This document shows, one piece after another, positions 1-12,737 of a stretch of 39,682 nucleotides of DNA (position 1 is its first letter; the number at the start of each line of letters is the position of its first letter). This stretch comes from Saccoglossus kowalevskii (Eukaryota > Hemichordata > Enteropneusta > Harrimaniidae), in NCBI RefSeq assembly GCF_000003605.2, contig NW_003108087.1:821674-861355 (forward strand). The letters run 5' to 3'. The notes beneath the pieces are model-generated. The model did no database searches and had not been told where the DNA came from. It saw only the letters and a list, made by a program, of their open reading frames with translations. The translations under genes were made by a program, and so were the position numbers.

Positions 1-1154
1 TCGGAACGGCATTCTTGTACGGAACTTTGTCGATGGGTGGTCCGGCGGCAATCCCACATAAGACACTAGTTTTTTCAAACCTCGCCGACCTCTCCTAACT
101 GCTCGTCCGACCAATACAGATTTTCGGTTGATATTAAATTGTCTGCCCGACTTTTTGGAAGATGGAAATTGATCATATTTGCTGACAAAATTTTACCCTC
201 TTGGTTTGAATACTCAAAGTGTGAACCCCATTGTACTGTCGGCAATGCGTTTCTGTTATAGGTAAAGTTTCGCTTCCTCTGAACTGCGTTTTGAGTTTTT
301 CCTTGGGGCCTCTATTTGTGATTGATCAATAATCAGGAGCCAGAGTTGATATGACCGCGTCGTCTTCAGTGTGCACTGTTTCCGTCGTGAAGGGATTATG
401 CAAATTACACAATAAGTCAATGTTATTGTTTGCGTCCAGACTTTTATCTCAAAAATAAAGTGTACAGTATCCCGTTATACAAGTAGTTTTTCTTATTTTT
501 TTAAAAAAAAAGGTATTCTAGATGTGTTTCAGTTTTAATTTTGATAAAATTATGAGCCCAATAACTTTACAAAAGTAATATCAAAAAAAGAAAAATTCCC
601 GAAAATAACTCTACCGCATCCTTAAGCCACATAGACTACCAACTCTTGATTTGGGGCTACCATTTTCAAAATTTAGTAGCCCGTCTGGGCTACTAGAAAT
701 TTACAAAATCATAACACTGTGTTTTTACATTCACAATTTTTTATGGATGTTCTTTATAAATTGAGCAATGTGACATTTATTTGTTCTCACTTTAGTTTAC
801 ATCATTGTTCTAAAGACGTACCAAACCTGATGGACAACCAAATATAACCATTTGACGACCATCTTTTAAAACTAGTAGCCCAGCAGGCTTCCAAGAAATG
901 AACATGCAGCTTTGTATACATGGAGATATGACATTAAATAACTGCAACTTTCTCATCTGAGTCACAGCATGGAGCTTTGTAGGAACCAGTACTCTCAATC
1001 TTGAGATTGCCATGTAAACTGACGTTAACCATATTTTGAAATCCATGCTCAGATCAGTGTACCCTTTTCTGCTGACTAGACTTGATTTTGGCATTCAAAG
1101 ATAATTTGTATTTCTTCTTTGAATCAGAATTTTGGTTTATTTATTTCTATTTAG
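1..1154. other. Upstream flank or intron of PDCD7, no exon identified
   Basis: The first ~420 bases are richer in G+C than the rest and may be the edge of a promoter or an upstream exon, but no frame there resembles the proline-rich N-terminus of PDCD7. An open stretch of ~60 codons at about 78-264 (+) ends in TAG beside a possible GTAAAG donor, with no recognisable domain. A 9 bp inverted repeat with a 4-base loop lies at 674-695. The region ends in an acceptor (TTTCTATTTAG) at 1154. Confidence 0.5.
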
Positions 1155-4100
1155 AAAAAACTTGTGAAACTTCAGTCAGAGCTCAATAATGAAGAAGGGA
1201 TTTCACTCATCAAACAGAAGGTGGAGAGGATAAAAAAGAAACGGGTAAGCGTCTGTAAACTTATTAGTAATAATTACTGATATGCATTTGCATTAAGAGT
1301 TGGTCAATAGAATCTCTGGGGCCGGGTGACATTTTGAAGCAACAAAAAAAGTCAGTCTGCTTTCACTGTCAAATCATTTTACTGCTTTATTGTAAAGAAT
1401 TGCTATAGTACCGGTACTTAAAATAATTAGTGATGTTTCAGTGAGAATAAAATCCTGCAAAATTACCTTTTTTTTCTTATATTTTACATTCAACGCATCA
1501 AAAATCAGTGAAAATAAATTCTATACAAAACACCCAAAAAATCTTTTCAGTGAAAATTAATTCCAGCTAAAATAAAATATTTTACAGTACATTGTATATG
1601 TGATAAATTTGTTGAAGATACCACTATACAAGAAATCATGTGAAAACTTTATAAACCTTTTATTTATTTCAAATGACGATTGAAAACAACTTGAACTAAT
1701 CACTATGCTTCAGCAGATGCTAAGTTAATGACCAAATATGGACATGTGATCTCATTTAAAATACTGTAGAATACTTTATTTCCAATTGGAATTTATTTTC
1801 GCTATTTTCGCTGAAGGGATGATTCCGTGAAAATAATATCCAGCGAATATACTTTTTTCCCTATATTTCACATTAAACTCATGAAAAATCAGTGAAAATA
1901 AATTCCAAGCAAAATGCCCAAAAAGCCTTTTCAGCGAAAATTAATTCTAGCGAAAATAAAGTATTCCACAGTACATAAAACCTTAGATATTATATTGTAA
2001 ACTAGATCTGATCAACATATTTAATGACCTTACGGTATATGATCATCTGATCTCATTAAAAATACATTTTATATCTGGAGCACTATTACAGATACACCTG
2101 ACCATACTTATTCGACTTAGTGCCCAGGGTACTCAGCTCCAAAAGGCATGTATTTTAGGACAATGGGTGCCTAGCCGAGCACTCCCTCTTAAAAAAGTAT
2201 GCAAAAGTTTTAGTTCAGATTGACGGAAATTTAATGTCACTTTGGAAAACATAAAATTGAGAAATTAGTTGCATCATTGATTTTCACTACACTTTTACAA
2301 TAAAAAAACAGAAATTGTCACAAAAAACATGCACATTTTATTACAATATTAATTATGTATTTATTTATTTATGTTAATGTGAAAATGAATCATTGATGTT
2401 GAAATATACATCTTTTGGAATTGATTTAGGCAAAAAAATTACACAATATAAAAAAAAAATCTATTAGCAATTTTTGAAAGGTGAAGAGAATTTATAGTAT
2501 ATATATTCAGAAAACTCGGATGATGATCAAAGACCAGTTTTTATGGCTATAAACAAATTTGGGACATTTTGGAGGGAATGGTACTTATCTGAACTTGTCC
2601 GCCAAAATAGAAAAATTAATAAATTTGGGGTGGGCGCTTAGTTGAACATGGGTGCAGAGTCGGGCGTGTGAATTTTATAGAGGGAGGATCTATGTTTTGC
2701 ATGAATTGGCCGTGATTGAGAGAAGGATATAGCATGAAATTTATTTTGTTTAAATATAACGCAAGTGTCTACCATGGTAAATGTTTTATAAATTTCCATA
2801 AAAAGCATTGGTGCCAAAGTAAATTTCAGTGTGTAGACAAACATGTTTTTTTGCTGAAATACACAACTCCTTAGACATCTAACAATTTGTGGACATCCTA
2901 AAATTTATGTTGATTTTCTGTAGGCACGGTCAAGACAAGCAAGAAAAAGAAAGTGTGAAGAGAATGAAGAGGCTTTAAAAAACAGAGAAGAACTTAACAA
3001 GAAAATGGATGACCTGTTTAACAAGGAACTGGAAAGAAAATTAGAGGAAACTAGGGTGAGATGCCATTAATCTCTTGCACACCATGTTCCACACCCATGG
3101 TCGTTACATAATCTCAGGGTCAATTTCAAGTCTTTGCATGTGATTGGTGGGAAGATACCTTATTCTGAAATTTTCTAGTTGACATTTGTAACAGAGGAAC
3201 TGTACAATATGGATACATACACAGCAGTGGACATAGTGAACTAGTATAAAAGTGTCATAAAGCATGTGTAAACAGTACAGACACTTCTAAAAGCAGTACC
3301 GGTAGTTACAAATGTATAATTTAGTTTTTTGATGACAGCCAGAGCTCTTGGTATAGGTGATTGTCTATCGTCGCCCCATGTCCAGTTTTTTTTTCAAACA
3401 ACCTCTTTTTAAAAGCCATTAACTTTATTGCTTTTATACTCGGTACATTTGTTCCTTGGGTGGACCTCTATGAGATTTTATCATTTTGCGACGATATCTT
3501 CAATTCTCTATTTTTAATGAATTTGTTTGGTAAAAAATGTTATTGCTCTGCTGAAACTATTTCGACTACCAGGTAGCTTATTTAAATGTGTCATTACTTT
3601 GTTATACCAGGAAAAAGCTCTTCGAGAGGAAATTGACAAGACAACTTTTGAAATAAGACAAAAGAAATCAGAAGCTACTAAAGCTTTGAAAGTGTTGAAA
3701 TCATTGCGGAAGTTGAGACAGCTACGAAAGGATGCCGCTGAGAAGAAAGGTAACTAAGTTCAGTCAGGTTGTCTCTTATATCTTATTGAAACTCATTAAC
3801 TATTCGAATGTCAGATTTTACACGTTTTTATGGGTTTTTTTTCTATAATTTCAAAATCATGGCTTAGTCTCTCTGCATGCATCTGTGTGTTCATGCATGT
3901 GTGCATCCGAAGCAGTATCTCTTCTGAACTAATTATCTTCAGTCTACTCATACACTTAATACCTTATCCAATACATATGCACATGTGATAATTTTGTGAT
4001 TCAGTCAAAGATGACTGACTGGCAGCCATTTTTAATGTTACACTCAAATCAAATATTTTATTTGATGCAACTTTGATTTGACTTTGAAATGGCTGAACAA

Positions 4101-7100
4101 ATTTAATTTCAGACATCAATCTTGTACATGCTTTGAGCAATACATTTCAAACAATATACCTAGACAGCACATTATAACATACATACACACATACTATGAA
4201 TTTAATTGTTAAAAACACTAAAATCAGGTATTTTGGCAAACTTGCTAGATAGATGTCCCTTTGATTTGTAAATTCAACTCAAAATGACCAATGGTCTGCC
4301 ATTTTGCTTTTGACAAATTCTCTTCCAGACAGACATGTTTATCTCGTACATGCTACTTTAAACTTTATACCTAGATTATCCATCATGGCACACATACAAT
4401 AATGTTGTCATCTGATCAAAGATGGCTGACTGCTGACTATTTCAGTTTGACATGTCCAGAACTACCCCTTTGGGACACGTGTTGGGTGGAAGGAGGAACT
4501 ATTACTTGAGGTTGATGTACATCACTTTTGTTTGTAAAGTCTTCTCAAAATAGCCGACTCAATCCATCTATCAGGTCACTCAAGTACTTCACAACTCTTG
4601 AAGCTATAAAATAGCAATCTAAAAAAATGTTCTCTATGCATATGACCAGAAGCTAAATTATTCTTTAATTGTGTAGAGAATTGGTCTATAAGCAATGTTT
4701 ATATACGGCGTAGTTTACACAATGTAGGTATAGACTAACAAGAAAACAAAGTACAATAATAGAAGTGTAAAATAGGCACATGCTCAACTCAGTGTTGCTT
4801 TAACATGTAAAGTAACTTTAGCCAAGAACCAAATTAAAAAGTTTGTAATAACTTTCGCGCCTGAATTTGGGTGATTTTGCTGTGCAGCAATCAAGTTATA
4901 CTCTTATCATGAAATCCTGTTTTGAATTATCTTTGTGATGCGTGTCCAATGCAACTACCGGTAACGTAATATGATGTTTGAAATCTGTTCAGCCACAGTG
5001 TCATTGTTAATAAAAGAATTATTCTATTACTTGTGAAAGGAGAAACTTTATGGTTATGTAGGATACAAAGTGTCTGATGGTGTTTGCATTATAGACCAAT
5101 TGCTTCACATTTAATTTTGTGATATGGTCAGCAAAACATTCCATATATTTATATGTGATTTAACAAGGGTAATTATTACACATAATATTATAACTTCTAA
5201 AACCCAAAATTTAATAATCTGTATAGGCAGTCTTATGCCCATCTTTCTTATATAAATAAGAAAAACACGTTCAGACTATTTTTCCAGCTATGTGGAGAGG
5301 GGGTACATGTATGGAACCTGGCCCTGAAGGATGCTTAACAAAATGTGAAATTACAGCACACTCACCAAGTGTTTATGATAAAACATTCTACTTATTAGTA
5401 CCGCTATTTATTGTAGTTGAAATACAATTTATCTCTTAAGGTAGAAGCCTACTCATAAATTAAAAAAACACAGAATTTATTCATTTTGCAATAAATTGTA
5501 CTCCAAGGCAATATAAGGATATTGACCTAAAAAAAGTTGGGGGTCACCAGCCCTTTTTTTTGAGTAATTGATGGTTGTGTTTTAGTGTAAAGTCGCCATT
5601 TTGACACAATTATAACACTTTTACCACATGTTCCTATAGCCGAGATATTATGCAATATCTCAAAATTTAACCTGGTGACATAGGTTGAAAAAAATCATAT
5701 ATTGTTAATGATGGAATACTTTTTGTTGTTCTGAATTATTTAAAAAATCTTTGTTTTAAAAAATGTCAAGAAATGCAATTTCATTGTGTTCTATGAAATT
5801 GTTCTAAAAATAGCAATTTTCAAGAAATATTAGGACATGTTTCTCAAAAAGCATAACTGTAACCACACAATAATGCTATTTCATTGTACCATGGGACATT
5901 AGCTTCATGATTGTACATAATAAACTAATGAACATTGTCATGCAATTTTTGAACAATTTTGTCAAAAATTATGACTAGGCTTCTACCTTAAAACTACTGA
6001 CCAACCATGAAAACAGACTAGTTTTATTAACAATGGGATAAGGTTACTTACATGTAGCAAGTAGTAAATTAATTTTGATCTGCTCTAGGTAATTATTTAA
6101 ATATTTATTTGACATTCTATATAATTATATATTCATGACATTCTTGTTTATGCATGCATGTGCTGGTAGTAAATTGCTATATTTGTTCTACTTTGGTACA
6201 TAACTGTACTATTGTTCACAAAATCTAGGCCTTTTTTTTATTTACAGCTTATATTTATAAATATCCTGTGCAAACATGTTTACATGCACACAAACAATAC
6301 ATATGTGCAATAACAACTTTGAGAAAAAAATATATGTATTTATTTTTAAAATTGATTTATATAAAACCCAGCTCATATATATATTTAGCATCCTTTCATA
6401 TGACTTATAGCATTTATCTGTCGCCAAAATAACTCCAGCATATAATAAAACTTCACCAAAATAAAGCATTTTTGCCATTCCAGAAACGGATCTCAGTTGT
6501 GTATGGACAGATTTAGTTCAAGCTTGGTACATACATCGCACAGTATAGGACTTTGATGTTTGTTTTTCATTTCCAATTCAAAATGACCGATTTATGACCA
6601 TTTTGTTTTAATAAATCTTATTGTGAAGCAATATCTGTGACATGGTATGACCATTCATATTTCAAATAATATATGTAAATCACGTCACACATATGCATGT
6701 ATTCAATTGATAATACCATTCAATATGGCCGAATAGTGAACATTCTTAAAAAATCATTAAAATCAAACATTCTGGGGGGAGGGTTCGAATGGTGTGTGGT
6801 ATTTTTGAAGAAATGTACACTTTCTGTTTTTTGTGTGTTTTCTACAGGCTATCATACAACGCTAGAATCATCAAAAACTTTTGACCTTAGGATCCAATCA
6901 TTGGAGAAACTTTTTAACAAACAACGGGATGTCTACATGGATGAAGAGAAGACGATGCAGGTGATGATGGAGTTTAAGCAGGAAGAAGACAAGGAAAGGG
7001 AAAAAGAGATTATCAGGAAAAAGATGAGGGATGCAGCGAAGAGAATAGTCAATTCTCAACTTGATTGTTTGTTTGGCCAGGGTAAGTATGACAAGAAACT

Positions 7101-8877
7101 TAAACACATATTTCTATGGAAATAGTTCCAAAACAGCCAATTTTTGCACATTTTCAGACTAGTGTTCTTCAAAAATATATTTTGTGCTGGTTAAAAAATT
7201 CTAAAAGTCAATGACTGATTTCTAAATCAATGACACAAATAAATGTGACAATTTGTTTGACCTTATTTAAAAAGTTGAATACCTGCGACCTCAATGTAGA
7301 GGTCTTACAATAAATATGTTTAGATATTTTGGTACATTTTATGTAACAATTCGTGCAGCAAAATATTAAGAATTTGTTATGCATTGTTCCACCATTGAAC
7401 GTCATAATTTTTCCTGTCCAACGTTTGAATGAATGATTTTGACTTTTCTTTTGTATAGCTTAATTTCTTAATGTTGTCTTTGAGAGGGGCATATTGTGTT
7501 GAGATTCCCTTACTTCATCAAAATTAACCATCATCAAAAGTGTATAGCATATTATTTGGCAAGAATTTAACCCAAAAACATTTTCGCGTTTGTTGAATCC
7601 CTCGCAATGTTTTGAGGTCACTACAACACTATGACTTTTGTTTTTTTCGTTTCACACAAAACACATGATCTCACAGTGAACAGAAAATGGTCTAATAACA
7701 ATTTATTATGCGTGTCTTTATTACAAACCCTACTTGTATTTAAATGGGGAGGGGGTCCCTCTCTAATATTAAGGGTTATAGGATTAGGGCAATCATTCAC
7801 TGAGGTTTATTTTGTGAAAGATCACAAGTTGCCTTTGTCGTTCAAATAACATTATCACCTTTTTGAGTTTAAACTGTGGAGTCAGTTTGAGTTCTTGGGT
7901 ATTTTCCTGTGGCATTTCACAGAGAAATGAAAGTACTGGTATCAGATTCTGATTTTTACTTTGCAGATGAACCTTTAGAAGCCAGCCATCCAATGTATGC
8001 ATTCAGACAGTACTATTCACAAGCTGAGAACAGCTACCAATCATTGCTGGAAATCAGGTATATTTTACTCTATATTAAAGGAAAATGAGCTGAATTTTTT
8101 GCAAAGTTTGCTGCACATATTTTAATCCATGCAATTCTGAGCCTAATCACAGTCCCTCTATAGAGGGCTTATTTAAAATTTAGTTCTGATTAAGACCCGG
8201 GTCAAATTTGCAGTACAATGAATTTATTATATATATAATAGAGCGTTACATCTACTGGCAGTTTGGATTAGTCCATAATAATACTAGTGTGCGAACTAGA
8301 GACATGGCGAATATATACACTGCATTTCTGCTCATTTGTCTATTTAAATAATGAAATAATATATATTCTTGGTGCAACAAAAGCACTCCTTCATCCTTAT
8401 AAATATTTATTAATTTCAATGGTAGTTGAATCAGACCAGCCAATCAACAAACACATTGAAAACATTACAATGTTATTCAGTGGGCCAATAGAAACCTCTT
8501 GTTTCAGTTTGAATTTTGAAATCTGTAAATATTCATAATGATGAAGGGAATGCATTTGTTGAACCTAGAATAAAAGTGACAAGTAATACGTTTATTTGTG
8601 TGCTACTGGCATAGATTAAATATGAATGAAAAGAGACAAAAATTTAGTACCTAGACAAAAATTAATTAGTTTATAATAAGTTTGGTTTAGCTTAGTCCTA
8701 GTACTTCCTCTGCACAGCATGATATACAAGTCTTTTCCTATTTATTGCAGGCATTTTTGGGACAGTTTTCTAACATCTGAAGGTACATGTGGAGCATCAA
8801 GTATACCAGTTAACTGGGTTTTCCCCAGTGAATCCAGTAATGCTGTATGGAACTCGTATCTTGACAAAACTAGATGA
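1155..8877 (+). CDS. PDCD7 homologue (U11/U12 snRNP 59 kDa protein), last six exons
   Basis: Exons are 1155-1244, 2924-3055, 3611-3749, 6848-7081, 7967-8057 and 8751-8877 (TGA at 8875), giving 270 visible residues. All five introns are GT-AG (phases 0, 0, 1, 1, 2) with U2-type donors. Residues 1 to ~195 are Lys/Arg/Glu-rich coiled coil, including KSLRKLRQLRKDAAEKK, which matches the LRALEKLRKLRKEAAARK stretch of vertebrate PDCD7. The C-terminus (FRQYYSQAENSYQSLLEIR, then HFWDSFL and a W-V-x-P segment ending near NAVW) matches the conserved PDCD7 tail. In the family this is the 59K protein that links U11 and U12 in the minor-spliceosome di-snRNP through contact with the 65K protein. The N-terminal part is missing: human PDCD7 is 485 residues, so about 200 residues should lie upstream of the window or in an unrecognised exon. 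Convergent with DCAF12. Confidence 0.9.
1404..1589. mobile_element. Degenerate copy of a TA-type miniature inverted-repeat element
   Basis: The right half closely follows the element at 1762-1973 (shared blocks AAAATCAGTGAAAATAAATT and CAGTGAAAATTAATTC) and ends in the same TTTACAGTA. The left inverted repeat is eroded, so the left boundary is approximate. It lies in the first visible PDCD7 intron. Confidence 0.55.
1762..1973. mobile_element. Miniature inverted-repeat element (212 bp, TACTGT ends)
   Basis: The left end begins TACTGTAGAATACTTTATTT. The reverse complement of the right end begins TACTGTGGAATACTTTATTT, so the first 20 bases match at 19. Farther in, both arms carry ATTTTCGCT-type blocks, making the element largely self-complementary. 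There is no coding capacity. The terminal TA could be a TA target duplication, as in Tc1/mariner-like elements, but the family is not identified. Confidence 0.7.
3860..4590 (+). repeat. Dispersed repeat with AAGATGGCTG hairpin units, copy 1
   Basis: Lies in the third visible PDCD7 intron. It opens with a tract like ATCTGTGTGTTCATGCATG and a CATATGCACATG block, then repeats variants of GATCAAAGATGGCTGACTG at roughly 130-150 base spacing (near 4005, 4285, 4415, 4545). The order of blocks matches the copy at 9008-9620. A further degenerate piece is at about 6480-6680. Not coding. Confidence 0.6.
5436..5991. mobile_element. MITE with 19 bp inverted repeats and TTAA flanks
   Basis: TTAA at 5436-5439 is followed by GGTAGAAGCCTACTCATAA. 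The right end, read on the minus strand from 5987, is GGTAGAAGCCTAGTCATAA and abuts TTAA at 5988-5991. The repeats agree at 18 of 19 bases. The 548 bp between the TTAA copies is AT-rich with no coding frame. TTAA duplication is characteristic of piggyBac-superfamily insertion, so a non-autonomous piggyBac-like element is the best guess, although the terminal bases differ from the usual CCYT. Lies in the third visible PDCD7 intron. Confidence 0.7.
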
Positions 8878-8894
8878 TTTTATTTTCTGTGTAC

Positions 8895-8900
8895 AATAAA
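8895..8900 (+). promoter_or_regulatory. Polyadenylation signal AATAAA of PDCD7
   Basis: A canonical AATAAA 18 bases after the PDCD7 stop codon, implying a very short 3' UTR. Confidence 0.7.
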
Positions 8901-9007
8901 TACGAGTTCTTTCTACTACTAAAGTGTGAGATCTTCATTGCATTGTCACCATGGATGGTTATGACAAGTTCAGATCTTAACTATTACGTCTATCTTTAAT
9001 ACATACT

Positions 9008-9620
9008 TTATTAGACTTATAATTCGGTCTGCGTCTGTGCGTCCGTTCGGAGTCATATCTCAGAATCCCTTGGACCGATTTCGTTCATTCTTTGCATGTG
9101 CCTAGTACCTTATGTGGAACATATGCACATGCAGTGGTTTAGTGATTCGATTCAAAATGGCTGACTGGCAGCCATCTTGTTTTTTGAAAATGTTGTATTT
9201 TGACATGCTTTGTCAGTTGTCATTCAAACTTGCTACATAGATTATACATGTAGTGATACATGTCCATGACGATTTATTTCGCAATTGGATCAAAGATGGT
9301 CAACTGGCAGGCATCTTGTTTTTTTTATATGCGGTATCTTGGACGTGCTCTGTCAGTTTTCATTCAAATTTAGTACATACATGTACTTTATACATGTTAG
9401 GATGCATGTCCATGACAATTTGTTTCAAAATCTGGTCAAGGATGGCCGATTGCCAGCCATCTGACTTTTTGGCCTTACTACTATATTTCCACAATTTATG
9501 TACCATTTTCATTCGTATTTGGCACATACATCATACATATCAGTGTGTTTCATAATCAGATCAAAGATGGCAGAATAACAGCTGTTTTTATTTTTGGTCA
9601 TATTACTACTACACGGAACA
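9008..9620 (+). repeat. Dispersed repeat with AAGATGGCTG hairpin units, copy 2
   Basis: Begins with GTCTGCGTCTGTGCGTCCG and a CATATGCACATG block. It then has four units near 9143, 9283, 9433 and 9559, each containing a variant of AAAATGGCTGACTGGCAGCC. The ideal unit core AAGATGGCTG..CAGCCATCTT is a perfect 10 bp inverted repeat around ACTGG. It lies just downstream of PDCD7. Small open frames inside are the repeat itself and not genes. Confidence 0.65.
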
Positions 9621-12600
9621 CGTGTTTTGATGTAAATAAACAATCTGTTGTATACGCCACTTGGAACTCAAGTTTCAAGGACATGCTCGGGACAACCCCT
9701 CCGCTTTAATATGATGAGCACAAAGGGAACTTTCAAACATTTAATGGGGACTGTGTCATTTTCAATGACTTGTTGAACAATACCGGTATATTTATTTACG
9801 AACATTTTAAGGCAGCTCGTGTTGAGTTCAAATTTCACACTACTGAGCATGTTACTACACATATACATAGTGCATTATGGGAGATAACCTGCCATTGTAT
9901 ATAGTGGAAAACTATCATCACCATGGAAACTCACTAAATTATGTCAATTTTTATTTTTAAATTAGGGTTCATGTCAGTAATATATGAATTTTTCATCCTA
10001 TTGTCATTGAGCAAAAGAAATATGAAGAAATAATCTCACCTTAGAAACTTGTGTAAAAATGCCTGTTTGACCATTTGTCATGGAGGCTTGTATGTCAAAA
10101 CATTGTCCAGGGACTCCATTTTATTTTTTATTTTTGGTATCCTGATGGCATGAACTCCTACTAAAAATATGATTAACACATAATCTTTAATTCCACTTGA
10201 CCTTCTCAAGATAATTTTTTAATACATGTATTGATACGATACCTTTACAGTCAGGAATGTAGTAGTGCATCTTAACTTGTCAAGTATAAGCCTTTAAACC
10301 CATGTTTATGTATTTTACTATTTGTTCTTTCATTTTTTGACTAAATTAGCATAATTTTCCAGTGCTTGAAGGTTTTGATCAAAGTTGTTGAACAAATATG
10401 TGGGTTTCATTACAATCCCACCAGTAGAACAATATACACATACACACTTTTCAAACACTGGAAATGCAATCATAAGGTCAATGCAAACAAGGGACTGACT
10501 GGTGCCAAGTTAACAACCACAACGATCAAAGTAGAATAACTTTTGAATGAACAAAATCTGTATGATCTAAATATCAAATTTGTTCATTAGAAGCACATTT
10601 CAAATAAAACAGAAGGCAACAATTTTTATATATTGTATGTTGAATCATTAAAATAGATACACCTCTGTCTTTTATGTAAAGTGATGCGTTTACACTGTTA
10701 GGTATACTCTCTTTTCTACCTCCATGGGTATACCTATTTCATAGTATGAATATTGGCCCAGTAATTTGGAACAATGCCAAATTTAGTATTGTTGTGTTTG
10801 TAGTAAACTGAATACATGTAGATGCTCCAATTTTCAGAAAAATCTGTCAATGTCAATTAGCATAACTATTCTTGACTTTGTGCCAGGTCAGTGCCCAGGA
10901 TGACTCAGATACTGAATTCCCTATTTTTAGACATTGCTTGAACACAGACTATATTATATTAGCATCACCAGTCATTTTCATTAATGGCAAATCTATAGCA
11001 TTGCATCACAAGCTTATTAGTATTCCTTACTGCATGTATTAAAACATAACAGCAATATGCCAGCATTTACATGTAGGTCATTCACACAGTTGTTTACTGC
11101 TAACAAAAATAGGTCACAGTATATTGTCACATGATCTGTGGTATCTGTTGCAGGAATTTGCATACCAAATGATATTAAAGTTCGTTGGCCTCATGCCAGC
11201 TGTTTTCTTCCATGTAAACAAATTTGACCTGAACCTGATCTATGCATGACGTGAACCATTTTAATTTTGTGACACTAGTTTTTGTGAATTTTGCTGGTCT
11301 GGAAAAATAAAGAAACTTTCCAGCAGTGGATATTTTACAGATCATATTCACTGATAAAAATTGTAATATTCACAATTATTGCCTTCAGTTTTCATAGATT
11401 ATGCTGGTCTTCAATGTAGGTCAGTCTGGGTTTATATTTTTGTTCTATTTCTGTTACCAGTAAACAAGTCATTATTGCCCATCAACCCCAACACACAAAT
11501 CAGGCCAATCAGAGAGCTGTTTTTTTTTCAAAATTGCAAATTCTGCCTCGACTCGACTGCATTAATTTGGGAATTTATATGTTATACCGCATCAAATGCA
11601 CTTAACCGTTTCAACACCACACATTTTTTACCCCAAATTTGTTTGCACTTTTTTTTTATAATATTCAATATTTATGGAAATGAACCCTAATAAATACATT
11701 TTCAGTTTTAACTCAAACCTGTCCCATTCTTCTGAAGAATTGTGCAGACTATAAACAGGAGTATTTTGTAAATTTGTGATGAAAAGTAGAGGTGAAACAT
11801 GTATAAACTGGTGTAATAATTGGTTCAGTTTAGAGCCTCTAAATCAGGGCTAGAATTTCAGAAGCATTAAACACAATTGTACCAATGACAGAGTTTTTCT
11901 TGGTGCCTTGTGAAAAATAAATTTTCACCACTTTGAGTTTGAAATTGATGTCCCTCTGAAAGAATACAAATTACTGTCATGCACAGGGGTTATACTTGTG
12001 TGTTAGTACAATCCCTGTAAAAGCAAGACAGACCATTCTATAGGTATAGATGATAGCAGTAACTACATAATACACAACACACAGATGTATATAATATAAA
12101 TAAGGCTCCTTTTTATTTTTAATAAATTTGTGTACATCAAAATGGAACATAAAAGGCATAAAAATAAATCCTTTTCGTAAGTTTTAATACCAGTGTCTAT
12201 ACCAACACGGAATAAAATTAGACACAAAGCCAATATGGCTGGTACGATATACGATATCATAAAAAAACAAAACAAAGAAGCTAAATTCAGCCCAGTGAAT
12301 TTTTGGCATTGTTTAAATATTTTCAGATGCTAATTTTGTTGACCGTCTGAAGCTCCCTCCCATCTCACTATTTCATTCCATATCTCGTTGAATATTCAAA
12401 GTTGAGAAATTTGACAACTCACTAGCAAAGCTCACTACAAAAATAACAATTGAAGTCTTTCTTTCAATGTAGAGTATCTAGAGGAAAAAACAAATGACAA
12501 AAAACCAAATTCTCTTATTGCACAGAAAAATTGTTGATTGTTGAAAAGGTAAATTTGTTCTTTTCATAGATTTCATAGCCAAAACAGAGTGATATAATGT

Positions 12601-12737
12601 ACAATTCACGAGTGTACCGTAGTTCATAAAGTCTTGTTCTCCCATACAATCTTGGATGGGAATAATTGTCAAATTGACATAATGGTTAAGTTTGTGAGTA
12701 CTTGTGTCACTAAACGTATATATGAAAGTTTCTGATG
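9621..12737. other. Intergenic interval and 3' UTR of DCAF12
   Basis: Separates the 3' ends of the convergent genes PDCD7 and DCAF12. The part next to 12738 is the DCAF12 3' UTR on the minus strand. A candidate AATAAA (TTTATT on the plus strand) lies at 12112-12117, which would give a UTR of ~620 bases. I see no conserved coding frame; a 103-codon open frame at 11379-11690 (+) is hydrophobic and of low complexity. Confidence 0.5.

Noticed and set aside
810-1094. 94-codon minus-strand frame
   Set aside because: No conserved motif; the region around it has repeated GTAGCCC strings, so it is more likely repeat-derived.
6697-6847. Upstream part of a 142-codon frame running into the PDCD7 exon at 6848
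   Set aside because: It is intron read-through; a clear acceptor (GTTTTCTACAG) precedes the conserved coding part.
1155-8877. Possible U12-type introns in this minor-spliceosome gene
   Set aside because: The five visible donors (GTAAGC, GTGAGA, GTAACT, GTAAGT, GTATAT) do not fit the U12-type RTATCCTT consensus.
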